From: Excoecaria cochinchinensis
Lineage: Eukaryota; Streptophyta; Magnoliopsida; Malpighiales; Euphorbiaceae
Assembly: GCA_947683425.1 (NCBI GenBank)
Contig: CANTUQ010000073.1
Coordinates: 4,250,501-4,314,500, forward strand
Direction: 5' to 3'
Length of the DNA stretch: 64,000 nucleotides
In this document: positions 36,005 through 47,039 of the stretch, piece after piece
Layout of the letters: the number at the start of each line of letters is the position of its first letter
How positions within the stretch are numbered: the stretch's first letter is position 1
The notes under the pieces: generated by a model
The model's input: the letters and a program-made list of their open reading frames with translations, nothing else
What the model was told of the DNA's origin: nothing
Database searches by the model: none
Made by a program: the position numbers and the translations under genes

Positions 36005-37325
36005 GCCTCCTGTCAGGACAAAATATCCTCGGCAGACATTGTGTGGACGATTATAACAGCGCCAACATATAAAACGTACAAAGTTCAGTTGAATGAACTA
36101 ATGGATGGTTGGCGCCTACCGATATATGAATATCTTGGTTCGGGAGTACTCCCGGAAGATCAGATTGAAGCTTGAAAAGTAGTTTGGCTGTCCAGTTGGT
36201 ATGCCATTTTGGATGATAAGTTGTTAGGGCGATTATTCTCTCATCCCTGGACTTTATGTTTAAGCATCGAAGAGGACAATTACGTACTCTGCGAAATTCA
36301 TGAAGGCATTTGTGGCGCATATGAAGGTGCGCAGGCAATAGCTAGAAAGGATTTATTACAGGGGTACTATTGGCCCACGATGGAGAAAGATGCCAAAGGG
36401 CTTGTGTAGAAGTGTGACAAGTGCCAACGGTTCGGTAATATATTGCATCAGAGGTCTGTCCCGAAAATCCCCATTCATAGCCCATGGCCATTTGCCCAGT
36501 GGGGAATAGATATCCTCGGCCCGTTTCCATTGGCTACCGGTCAAAGAAAGTTTCTAATTGTGGCGATAGATCATTTTACAAAATGGGTGGAGGCAGAGCC
36601 CTTGGCTATAATTACTTCGGCAAATGTCATAAAATTCGTGCAAAAGGCCATAGTCACCAAGTTTGGAATCCCGCACACAATCATTTCTGATAATCGTAAG
36701 CAGTTTGATTGCACTTCCTTCAAAAGTTATTGTGCAGATTTAAGCATTCAACTATGTTTCACCTCGGTATATCGTCCCCAATCCAACGGTATGACTGAGG
36801 TCACAAACCGAACCATTCTAGCCGGTGTAAAAAAGAGACTCAATGAAGCGAAGGGTCTTTTGGTCAACGAACTCAACCATGTTCTCCGGGCATATCAAAC
36901 TTCCCCAAGAGCAGTAACCGGCCTCACTCCCTTCTCTTTGACATACGGGACAGAAGCGGTCATCCCATGTGAAATTGGCATTCCAAGCATCTTCATATGA
37001 CACTGAGAGGAATGAGATAAATCTCTTGTATCACCTGGATTGGTTGGAGGAAATTAGGGAGTCCGCCCAGTTACAATCAGCAATATATAAGCAGAAAATA
37101 TCATCATATCATTGTCGAACGCTTAAAGCCCGGTCCTTTCGGGTTGGACAGCTTGTACTCAAGAAGGTTATTGCCACTCACTCGGCGTCTGGGGTCAAAA
37201 AACTGAGCCCAAATTGGGAAGGTCCTTACTTAATACACGAAGTTAATGGGGATGTCTACAGGTTGAAGGGAAAGTTGCTCCCTCATTCTTGGAATATCTA
37301 TAATTTGAAGCGTTATTTTCAGTGA
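36005..37325 (+). pseudogene. Tat integrase, broken
   Basis: Frames in this stretch give an HHCC-like region (HEGICGAYEG, with Tyr at the expected second His; KCDKCQRF) after stops near 36,174 and 36,407. The catalytic core follows: WGIDILGPFP, ISDNRKQF and GMTEVTNRTI hold the D, D and E residues. A frame change at about 36,990 leads to the C-terminal ORF ending WNIYNLKRYFQ at 37,325. No chromodomain is visible, as expected for Tat rather than chromoviruses. Confidence 0.85.
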
Positions 37326-39091
37326 ACAAGCTCATTTTGGCGTAACCGCAACAAGCATTTGTAATTTTTGTAAGTTGGGTGCAGCTCATTTCAGCGTGAT
37401 CGCCACAAACATTTGTAATTTTTGTAAGCTGGGTACAGCTAAATCGCTATTCGAGCATAGCTTGTTATCAATGAAAAAGCTCAGTTCGGCAAACATCGCT
37501 AAGAGCATTTGAATTAATTTTGTTTAAGTACGTGATTATGGTTATGATTATCTGAACATTCGGAATCATTCACACCAGTATATGCAAACTCAAGACAATT
37601 ATCCAATTCGAAAGAAGTCTATTTAAAAAAAAAATTACAATTCAGAAATGGGCAAGTCAGCGTTTATTCATCAGGGTAAACTTCATCCAGCTAGGACCAG
37701 TCCATATCTGGATGCCGGTCCTTCACCGACTGAATCAGTTTACCCCCAAAATGAAATGCACTTGTCGGCAGCCATATTTGCCGCCCGGTATTTGAGCTCT
37801 GAGCACCTTTGCTCCAACTCAGCTCGTTCTTTATTCATTGCTTCTTGTCTGCGTTGGGCCTCTTCCAAGCTAAATTCGACCGGCCGCCTCCTTTCTCTCT
37901 CCTGTGCAAGGCGAGCTTCGTCCACAGCAGCTTTTTCCTTAGCCACAGTAACTTCGCTCGCTTGTGCAAGCATCTTTCTCTCTGCTTCCAACGCCCGCAT
38001 CACAGCATCCTCCATCTTCGCCCTCGTCTCACCGAGCTCATGCTGGAGCCGAGATGCCTCTTTTTTTGCATTGTTACGTAGGCTGATAAGTTTGTTCATT
38101 TTGCCAATTGCAGCTCTAGTCACCATGCTGCTCTGTAAGCACAAGGGAAAAATAAGTTAGAAGACTGACAACGAAACAATTAACAAGCATCGACACAAAC
38201 TTACCTCAACTTTGAGTCTTTTCATAACCTGACTCAGTTGCTCGGCACTAAGTTGCAGCAGTGGGGTGGTCTCGGTAGGGACACATGACATCAAGTGAGT
38301 GAAAGTATTGAAATTCGGGTTGTCTTTAGACCAACATCTCCCTTGTCGCTGCCAGAAATATCGAGCATTATCAGTCAAATACTTCAATTCCTCGATCCTC
38401 GACCTCGGATTAGGAACATATATTTTTCTCTGCTTGGGCAAGGGTGTTCGGCAGAGGTTGAATGTGGGGGAGAGCCGTTAGGCACCATTATCGGGGACAC
38501 CGACGAAGCCGTGGACAGAGGACTTCGAGTTGAAGTGCTTGAGCTTGGGGCAGCAGAGCTCGGGGCAGTGGTAGCTGGAGAACCTTCATTCGGGTTCGGG
38601 ACTGCAGTAGAGGGGCCTCCTCTAGATTTTTGCCTCTTGGCTCTTATTAATTCGGCTATGCTCGGATTGGAGTTTCTCTTTATAGCTGTAAAAAAATAAG
38701 CAATAAGGAACAAATCAGAACTCAAGGAAAAGAAGTAAAGTTTATCCTTTCTGGTGGAGCTCGGTCTTTGAGGCGGTGGAGGTATGCCGCACTGGAGTTA
38801 CAAGTTTATATCAACCTTCTCCCTGACCAGCTCCCTCCACCGGGCTAGGACTCGCTCCTCATCATCACTGAGCATCAGAGGATTGTCGTTCCTATTTACA
38901 AACCGACCCCAGTTAGTTCGGAACGGGAAGTCTATTTCACTATAACAAAGAACCGATCCTTCCACTTCTTTAGTGACTCAGGATTCCCGGCAAACACCCC
39001 GTACCCGAGCCGAGATTGTATGTAGTTATGATCTTCCCCGTTAGTTCGGAGCCCTACATTGTGAGTAGCTCGGAAGAGTCTGATGGTAAGG

Positions 39092-39222
39092 TGTGATGCG
39101 CGCGGACCCGACCCGTTCCCGGGAACCCGCTTTTAGGGCCCGAGAGGGTTCATGTCACTGTGACACGCACGGACCCGACCCGTTCCAAGGAACCCGCTTT
39201 TAGGGCCCGAGAGGGTTCACAT
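39092..39222. repeat. 67-bp tandem duplication of the LTR terminus
   Basis: 39,092-39,158 and 39,159-39,222 both start TGTGA and contain CGGACCCGACCCGTTCC and GGAACCCGCTTTTAGGGCC. The LTR 3' end is therefore present twice in a row. Confidence 0.9.
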
Positions 39223-40284
39223 CTTTTGATTTTGGGCAATCATGAGATATTTGGACACCTCTTTCCAGTAGAACACTGGAAAAATCATCTAATCTCATGA
39301 AACCTTTAGGTACCTTTGAGGTATCTTAGGAGTTGCCACCCAATTTACAAGAAATTGAAAAAGTTTGTCTAACCTTGAGGGTCTAAACCAAAGAAAGATT
39401 CGAAACTTTACTCTTATTATGCCTTAGTTAATTATAAATGGGTTTTTAATTTTAAATTTCTATCTCTCTTCTCACACAGTCATGCATTAAAAATAAAGCA
39501 CAAATCAAGTACCGAAGAAAGTAGTAAAAGAAAGCGATAAAACAAACAAAAGAAAGATAAAAATTGGGACAAAAATACAATCCCCCAAAATAAAAAAGTA
39601 TTAAAATTTTGGACAAAAAATACAATCATCCAAAATAAAATCAAGCAAAACATAAATAAATAAACCAAATGAATAAAATAAACATTCATAAATCGGAATA
39701 TTATTTAAAATACGAACATTGGTTCCTTCATGTTCACTTGAAAAAATCGAAGAGTTGTTTTTGATATACTTGAAAAAATCGAGATGAGTGATCATATTTT
39801 AAGAAAATTAACTCTTCTTTTTAAAGTGAATTTTTATTGATTGAAATTAGAACATTGGTCACATTTTATTAGAAAAAGTTCAATTTATTAATATAAAACT
39901 TTTTATGTAATTTTTTAATTAACATGTATAAAAATAAATAAATTTATTACATATTACATAATAAAATCAAATGAAAGCAAAATAATAATAATAGTAAAAA
40001 TACTAAAAATGCTAAAAAGATAAATTCCACCAAAATGGTGTTTTCACCAAAATGTTATCTTCAAACCTCCATGGGCTCCCACTTGCCATTGAAAAAAACT
40101 CACACATGAAAATAAGTATTGAAATAAAAACACAAATAAAAATGATGTTAGTAATAAAAAATATATTTAAACATATAACGTGTAAAAATGGAAGAATAAA
40201 TAAAATAACATGTATCATGTATGACAATCAATTAAATGACATAATAAAAATAAATAACTTAACATATGAACAAACCAACATGCA

Positions 40285-40564
40285 TAAAAACATAAATAAT
40301 AATAATAATAATAACAATAATAAATAATACTAATAAAAAAAATAATGGTAATAATAATAGTAAAAATATATAATAATGATAATAATAATACTAATGATGA
40401 TAATAATCACAATAATGATAATAATAAAACAAAAGTAATAATAAACAATAACAATAATAAAGAAAATGAACAATAACAATAAAGAAAATGAACAATTAAC
40501 AATAAGAAAGATAAACAATCAAGCAAACAAAAATAAAAAAAATAAAACATGTTAAAACATGTTA

Positions 40565-40611
<47 letters not shown>

Positions 40612-40625
40612 CATATGAATAAAAG

Positions 40626-40656
<31 letters not shown>

Positions 40657-40680
40657 AATAATAATAATAACAACAACGAC
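40285..40680. repeat. AAT / GAT microsatellite cluster
   Basis: Interrupted AAT, ATA and AAC triplets from 40,297, an uninterrupted AAT run at about 40,567-40,608, and a GAT run at about 40,627-40,656, all within the solo LTR. Confidence 0.9.
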
Positions 40681-41140
40681 GAAAGATGAACAATCAAATA
40701 AATATGCAAGAATAAAATAAAATGTGCTAAAACATTAAATTTATGGCTAAATCATATGAACATAAACAAAATAAAATAATAGATCAAAAATCTATATGGT
40801 TGCTAATTAATTAGAAACAAAAAATTATTACAAAAATAAAATTAAAAATTGAGTTTAGAATATTTATCCTCAAATTTTGATGTGATAAATGAAGGTACGT
40901 GATTAATTTTCTTATCTTGATTTAGAAAAATGAAATATATAACAAAATTTTATCTCAAAAATAAATAATTAATTTATTTGTCTTAGGGAAAAATTGTAAA
41001 AAAAGAAGTAAAAAAAATTTACAAGAACAAATAATTAATTTATTTGTCTCAAGAATTAACTTAAAAAATTAAAAATACTTGGGAAACTTGTTCTTGAAAA
41101 AGAAGAAGAAGAGAGAAAACCAATTTTTCTTAAGAAAAAT

Positions 41141-41171
41141 CCCCCCCCCCCCCCCCCCCCCCCTCCCCCCC
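41141..41171. repeat. poly-C tract, 23 C + T + 7 C
   Basis: A homopolymer in otherwise AT-rich DNA; on the LTR sense strand it is a G run. Confidence 0.95.
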
Positions 41172-41399
41172 TAATTCTCTTCCAAAAAAATTATTTTATA
41201 CCCCCTAAAAAATAAGATTTTAATGAAAAAATTAAATTAATTTAATTTCCATAATCACAAAAAAACTGAAGAATTTGAAGAGTTAGAAAACAAAAGGATT
41301 TTAAAATTAAATTATAAAAAAAATGAGTAAAAACACTCAAAAATAGCCCAAAAAAGCCTAAAGGGCTATTGGGGGGCAACAGGGCTGCGCCAGGGGCGA

Positions 41400-41438
41400 G
41401 CGACGCCCATCGGGCGTCGCCGCACGCAGCAGCGTGCG
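41400..41438. repeat. paired GC-rich palindromes in the solo LTR
   Basis: GCGACGCCC / GGGCGTCGC arms (41,400-41,420) are followed by CGCACGC / GCGTGCG arms around AGCA (41,421-41,438). They share GGGCGTCG with the palindromes at 5,316-6,098. Confidence 0.9.
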
Positions 41439-42340
41439 CAATTTTTTTTAAATTTTTTTTTAAAACACTATAATTTCAAAACTCACTTTTTTATCTTAAA
41501 ATAATTTTTAAAACATTTTCAAAATATTTTTAAATCACATTTTTATTCACTTTTGATAAATCAATTTGACAAGAAAACCATCACTTCCAACTTTCATTTT
41601 TACCTATAAACAGGCACACTTAATTTCATCATTGGGTAATCTTGATTTAGGCTGTCTCGGGACCCGGTGTCTACATAAGGTCTATGTCATGCTCGGCAGA
41701 CCATATCTGCAGCGTTGAGAGGGTGCACCAGGCATTGGGATGCAGTTGGCTGATAGTCATGTCGTAGTAAGTCAGAAATTCTAGCTCGAAGGCAGTCAGT
41801 GGAAGATTCACTCCGGCTTCGAAATCGTCTTCGTATACAACTATGGTTTTCTTTCCTTGGAACTTGGCGTTGGCCCTGAGAGAGGCCCCGACAGCGCGCA
41901 CTCTGTACTGATAAGGATTGCCAAGCTTTTCCCTCAGCACGACCATATCACTGGAGGTCAGGGTGGAGCTTATGCTCCCTACTCGGGGAAGCCTTCGTGG
42001 TTCCCTTCTCCCTTCCCGTCGTCATTGGCTGGTGCTGGGAGAGTTGTGGGGACTCTGGGTAGTAAGCCCCTCTTCTACCCTCATCCTTTCAGTGGAACTC
42101 TCATAGGCACTCATAATAGAAGAAGATGAGAGAAAAGGTACAAACCTAAAAATTTCGAAGAGGTGCCTTCGAAAGCAAATCTGGGTGAGGCTAGATCAGG
42201 AAGCGCTTGAGGACGATCGCTGGTGAAGATTAACAAACCGAAAATGAGAGGGTAGAAATGATGAAAAGCAAGAAAAGATGAACAGTGAAATTGGGGACGA
42301 AAACGTGAAAGGGAAGCGAAATCCCTAAAATGGAATGGCA

Positions 42341-42346
42341 TTTATA
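42341..42346 (-). promoter_or_regulatory. TATA box of the antisense gene
   Basis: Minus-strand CTATAAATG lies about 225 bp upstream of the antisense ATG at 42,114, inside the retrotransposon and well away from its LTRs. Confidence 0.5.
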
Positions 42347-42559
42347 GGCAGAACACGCTAATAATCAGGAGACAGGTGGCAAATGTTGAGAGGCGGTGTC
42401 AGAAGCCATTAAGGCAAGCACAGTTATCCAAGCGCCATAATGATGGTAGTGGAAGGCCTTAGCTGTCATTTTACGAGATTCGAGGCACTAGCCTTTCCGC
42501 CTTTCCTGCCTCACGCGCCTGACAGTTGTTACCTAGGTTTTGATTGGCCACCCACATGA

Positions 42560-45059
42560 TGTCACACCCCGTTTGCCCCCTAGTAGAATAAGCCTGTCTG
42601 TGTGAGCATGAATTTGTATGTGTTCAGCATATCATAAGGGTATTTTAGTAAAATACATGTTTTTGGGATTTATTAGCATGTGGTTATATGCATGGCATTA
42701 GTGTGTGAATTAATTGGAAAATGATTATGTACATGTGTTCATACCATTGTAGGGTGTGCATAAGTTGGGAGTGTATAGAGTGTGTGTTGTGCATATTAGT
42801 TTGGTGTGTGTGGTTGGTTTCCACCAACAGGAAAGTGACAAATGTAGGGAGAGGAAAAAGAAGAGTTAATAGAGAAAGGAAAATGGGAAATGCTGGAATT
42901 CATTTATTCATCCCGATTCTTCTTCCTCTTTGACTCATCTTCTTCTTTGCTCTTAATTTTGAAACCCTAAGCTTGGATTAAGCTACTGTTAGTGGAAATC
43001 AATCAACCCCTTAGTATTCTGTTGGTAAGTCACTGCTTTCCTCATCTTATTTTTCCATTTATTTTCTTCTTCTTCTTCTTCCTTGAGTTTAGATTTAACT
43101 TAGGGTTTGCATTGTTGGATGTTCTTTGTTGTGATGTGTTTAGCTGAAGCTCCTCGCGATCCCAAAGGCAAGGAGGTTGCTGGACCTAGTGGAGCTAAGT
43201 GATAGAGGCTTAGAATTCAGGTTTGGGAATTTGTCTGAGAAGATCGTTGATTTTGAGTTTACTGTAAAATTTTAGGGTTTGTGTTCCTTAGAAGCTTGAA
43301 TGCATTTACTGTTGATTTTGATTTGGTTGTTTTAATTGTTGAATTGAGTTGTTGTTATGTCATTTTGATGCTTAAATGATCTTCTGGAAAGTAAGAACAG
43401 GTTTGAATGACTTTTAATCAAATTTGGATTGATTTGTTTGTTCTGGGAAATTCTGGAAAATCGGGAGAAATCGATTACTGTACAAATCCCCATCTGTCGC
43501 GTGACTAGCCAAGAAGAGAGGCAAGTCACGAGACGTGACTTCCAGTCACGACTCGTGACCTGCCAGATAGAAGCCAGTCACGAGCTGTGACTGCCTGTCA
43601 CAACTTGTGACCGGCCATGAGGAAGCCAGTCACGACTCGTGACCGGCCTGAGAGAGACCAGTCACGTCAGCCAGTCACATCGCGTGACCAGCCCAAAGAA
43701 GGAAGCCAGTCACGACTCGTGACCAGCGAGAGGTAAGAGGCGAGTCGCCGCGTGATCCGTGAGGGACAGAGCCAGTCACGAGGCGTGATCCTCAGTCACG
43801 TCTCGTGACCTGCCTTGTGAGGAGGCCAGTCACGAGTTGTGATGCCAGTCACGCCTCGTGACCAGCCAACGTCGTCCGTCACCCCGTTCAGCCCTTTTTC
43901 TGAAATTTCCCGAATGTTAACTTATAAATGGATTCTGTAATTTCTTCGAATGAATTAATACTGCTGTTTGATGCATGTCATACTTTTATATGCTATGATA
44001 TGCGTGATACCATGATTCTTCTGATGAATTATATGCGATGTTCTGAATTGTGATTTGAATGAGTTATAGCCTGCTAGAGTCAAGTAAGTGGATAGTTAGG
44101 CATGCCTAATAGAGTCTTTTAGCTGCAGTCCTCAGTTCAGTTTGGACCCCGATCAGATCCCCGTTTGGTTCCTCGCGAACCCATCAGTATTAGGGTCTTG
44201 TTCAAGATCCCCTCAGTATAAAATATTGTGCTTTGATAAAATGAATTGACTTTTGATTTGTACCTGTGAGGTACCCTCAGTATTCGACTCGTACCCGTAA
44301 GGTACCCTCAGTTCACTCGTTATCCACTACCTAGAGTCAGCAGGTGTTCATTAAATATTTTGATTGAATTGCTCTGTTCTGAATTGGATATATATATATA
44401 TATATATATACATGTGATATCTGAATGAGTATAATGATGAGTTGATGTCGGATTATTCTGGAATGGATATGAATATGAGATACTGATTGTATGGTTTTTA
44501 AATGTGAGCATGTTTATATGGATTATGTTATAACCGTTGCATATTGCCATTGTGATTGTGATATGCCTTGACGACCATTGTGAATGGCCGTCCATAATTT
44601 ATATGTGTTTCCCCACTAAGCGTTTATCGCTTAGCACGGTATTTTTACCCGTGCAGGTGCGGAAGGAGTTTTGATCTGAGAGTCGCCGCCGTCAAGCCAA
44701 CACAGAAGGGTTTTAGTGTAGGGCTTAATTTTGTAATAGTTGATGATTCTTTTTGTATAGAACTCTCATGTATCAGTTTGTATCAGCTTCCGCTTTTGTA
44801 TCTTTATTTTGTATATGTAATACTATTTTGTATCAGCTAGTTGATCAGAACATTATTGTAATGGTGTTGTTATATTAATGCATGATCAGCTATTGCTTTC
44901 TTTTCCTTTCCTTAAAAGTTTTAATTATCCCGTAATTCTGTATGCATGTCATGAATGAATGTATGTTTTGCTTTGTATCTGTTTGGTGGCACCTTTACTC
45001 ATATGGCATCTCACTCCTTATCGGATGGGATCGCCTATGTATGGGTAGGGGGTGTTACA
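42560..45059 (+). mobile_element. solo LTR (2.5 kb) with 5-bp TSD, inserted in the Tat element
   Basis: It starts TGTCACACCCCGTTTGCCCC and ends GGTAGGGGGTGTTACA, with imperfect terminal inverted repeats TGTCACACCCC / GGGGGTGTTACA. TSD CATGA at 42,555-42,559 and 45,060-45,064. This LTR style suits chromovirus (Tekay/Del-like) gypsy elements; the lineage is inferred. The interior has a pyrimidine-rich, AAACCCTAA-containing leader-like segment near 42,900-43,000 and an array of palindromes at 43,525-43,862. No gag-pol. Confidence 0.9.
43525..43862. repeat. array of eleven 15-bp GTCACG-N3-CGTGAC palindromes
   Basis: Units start at 43525, 43545, 43577, 43597, 43629, 43674, 43709, 43775, 43795, 43829 and 43848. 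Arms are mostly GTCACG / CGTGAC; the middle three bases vary (ACT, AGA, CCT, TCT, AGG and others). Early units come in pairs 20 bp apart with 32 bp to the next pair. CCA precedes and C(C/T)NGCC often follows each unit. Half units lie at 43,497, 43,661 and 43,744. Confidence 0.95.
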
Positions 45060-45094
45060 CATGACATAAATGTCATCCACTTGGGTGAGACTTA

Positions 45095-45595
45095 TGATAG
45101 CCGAACACTTTTTAGGAGCTCGGCCCATCATGCTTGTAGGCCCGGAAAGTCGAGCTAACTGAGAGCCCTCAATAAACGGCTCGGCAAGGCTATCCATTCA
45201 ACGGGTTCGGCAATTACCATTCTTTTTAGTCTAGTTACCGAACTGCCCAGGAACCTCTTAACAACAGCTCGAAAAATATGGATAGCTCGGTTTCCATCAT
45301 GAGGATAGCCGTTACTCATTAAAGTCTCATCATGAAAATAGCCGTTGCACATTACAGTCTCATCATAAAAGCAGCTGTTATGAATCAATCAAAGGATTCT
45401 CTAAAAGGAAGAAGGAAGGTACATTATAGGTAAGTCTAGATAAGAAAAAAAATAATCTTTTTTCAGTCTATTCTTTTTACAAAAAAGATCACTAACTTGA
45501 TCGTTGCAGTCTCTCTTGTCGGATATCCGTCAATTTATTCGTGTTTTCAGGTAACTTAACTAGAAAAGGTGCTCTAAAAATTCTCATTGTCATCG
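45095..45595 (+). repeat. 3' LTR of the Tat element
   Basis: It starts TGATAGCCGAACACTTTT and ends TTGTCATCG, followed by TSD TAATT. About 30 bp shorter than the 5' LTR through loss of one internal CATCATGA unit. Confidence 0.9.
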
Positions 45596-45600
45596 TAATT

Positions 45601-46303
45601 TATTGCTTTGTTGCTTACAGTTTATTCACCATCTTTCGTCGGTGCTTTTGTTTAACCGAGCTCTTCCGATTTTGTATCTCAAATCTAAAATTAATGTCTT
45701 CCTTATCTGGTAAATCTCTCTATTCTAATTATCACTTTAAAGTTTAGTTTAATTTATTTTTTCATTCTATCGATGAAGGGGAAGAGGTAGCATACAAGAA
45801 AAAACAAGAAGAAAGAAAAAAATAGAGTTAAAAGTCGGTTTGATTTTAGCGATTTTTGAATATTAAAAATTGAACCGATATAATCGAATTTGTATTTCAA
45901 AATTGAATTGATTAAACCAACTCAAATATAATGAATTGCTTATAATTTGGTCCGATTATAATTTGATTTTTTATTTCATATAATTTTACTCAGTTCTAAC
46001 TATGACGAAGACCTGATCTAAAAAAAAGAAATGACCCTATCTGAAAATGACAATACAAAAAATTTAAAATAAAAAAGAATTAACTCAAAGTGATCTGAAG
46101 CTGTCCAATCAGATTGTCAAGTCTATAATAAATCATAAAATTTATTAGATTAGCAGTAGGGTATAAGTTGAAAATTATAATATTCTATCTCTCTCAAAAA
46201 AAAAGAAAGAAATTATAATATTCTAATTACGATCAAATGCATAATTAGATTCATTTTTTGCTTTTACTTATTGCTTTGTTGTGGAAATAACGGCAACCAT
46301 ATT
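45601..46303. other. AT-rich intergenic DNA
   Basis: No gene or element terminus supported. Confidence 0.5.
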
Positions 46304-46311
46304 CTTTAAAT

Positions 46312-47039
46312 TAGGGGTGAGCCAAAAAAAAAAAAATCAGTCCATTAATATCTGTTTTTTCAAAACACTAACCATTAACCAGTCCGTTACTATCTGTTAA
46401 CCAGTCAATCGGTTTCGAATTTTTGAACCGATTATCCAATATTTTTCGGTTAACCACTATAATTATAAAATATATTTATAAATAAAATTAAAATGTTCAA
46501 GGTACTTAAAAATTAAAATTTTTTCACTATAATATAACATTATTGTTGTTAAAATAAAAATATTTGGTGGATATAATCAAATTTGTTTTTAAAAATTAAT
46601 ATTTAATAAGAAAATAAATTAACCGGTTCATAATCACTTTTAATTAGATAAATTGTTATACTTACTAATAGCCAATTAAAAAAACTTAAAAACTTTAAAA
46701 TAATTAGTATAATGAAAAAAAAAAGTACATGATTACCTTTAATTAGGATAAATTGTTATATAACCTTTCAAATATATTCTGATTTTCATTATTGAAAATT
46801 TGATAAATCAAGAAATAATAAAAAATAATAAATATGAACATATTAAACAATTAATAAATTAACTAAAAATTCGGTTAATCGGTTACATGAGTTAAAAACC
46901 ATTAACCAGTCCATTAATATCGATTTTTTCAAAACACTAACCATTAAACAATCCATTACAATCGGTTAACCAATTTATCGATTCGGTTTCAATTTTTTTT
47001 TCAGTTAACCGAATCCATCTAGTTTTTTGATCACCCCTA
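46312..47039. mobile_element. non-autonomous hAT element, 728 bp, perfect 8-bp TSD
   Basis: It begins TAGGGGTGAGCC and ends GATCACCCCTA. CTTTAAAT is duplicated at 46,304-46,311 and 47,040-47,047. The interior has inverted ACCATTAACCAGTCC / CGGTTAACCG motifs and no transposase. Confidence 0.9.

Larger units (their letters stand above)
39092..41675 (-). mobile_element. solo LTR (2.58 kb) inserted in the antisense gene
   Basis: On the minus strand it starts TGTAGACACCGGGTCCCG at 41,675 and ends in CGCGCATCACA at 39,092. TSD TAAGG at 39,087-39,091 and 41,676-41,680. Interior is AT-rich with microsatellites, a poly-C run and a GC-rich palindrome block. No internal retroelement genes, so it formed by LTR-LTR recombination. 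Same family as 21,395-23,343. Confidence 0.9.
37740..42114 (-). pseudogene. Tat antisense gene (spliced aORF), interrupted by a solo LTR
   Basis: Exons read on the minus strand: 42,114-41,681 (MSAYESSTER..., one in-frame TGA near 42,024, then VVLREKLGNPYQY, YEDDFEAGVNLPLTAFELEF, ISQLHPNAW); a 2.6 kb solo LTR insertion; 39,091-38,740 (RLFRATHNVGLRTNGEDHNY, KKWKDRFFVIV, a frame change, then LMLSDDEERVLARWRELV); 38,685-38,205 (IKRNSNPSIAELIRAKRQK, S/T/P-rich linker, WSKDNPNFNTFTHLM); and 38,132-37,740 (a long coiled coil from VTRAAIGKMNKLISLR). The intron 38,204-38,133 has GT-AG borders and phase 0; the acceptor before IKRNSN is intact but its donor reads GA. The FEAG...LP...F / QLHPNAW part is the conserved domain of plant Tat antisense ORFs; function unknown. 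Confidence 0.8.
31507..45595 (+). mobile_element. Tat-type Ty3/gypsy retrotransposon with nested insertions and antisense gene
   Basis: Direct LTRs at 31,507-32,038 and 45,095-45,595 are flanked by TAATT at 31,502-31,506 and 45,596-45,600, so both ends of one insertion are present. Plus-strand gag, PR, RT, RNase H and IN (32,074-37,325) precede a minus-strand spliced gene (42,114-37,740). An antisense gene between integrase and the 3' LTR is a known trait of the plant Tat lineage. Two solo LTRs with their own TSDs are nested at 39,092-41,675 and 42,560-45,059. Without them the element would be about 9 kb. Many stops, a frameshift and an RT active-site change show it is dead. Confidence 0.9.

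Noticed and set aside
40052..40709. ORFs in the 39-41 kb region
   Set aside because: They translate microsatellite repeats (N, Y, I or S runs) within a solo LTR.
43480..43880. CRISPR-like repeat array
   Set aside because: Units are self-palindromic, spacers are similar to one another and irregular in length, and the array is inside a plant LTR with a TSD; it is not a CRISPR.
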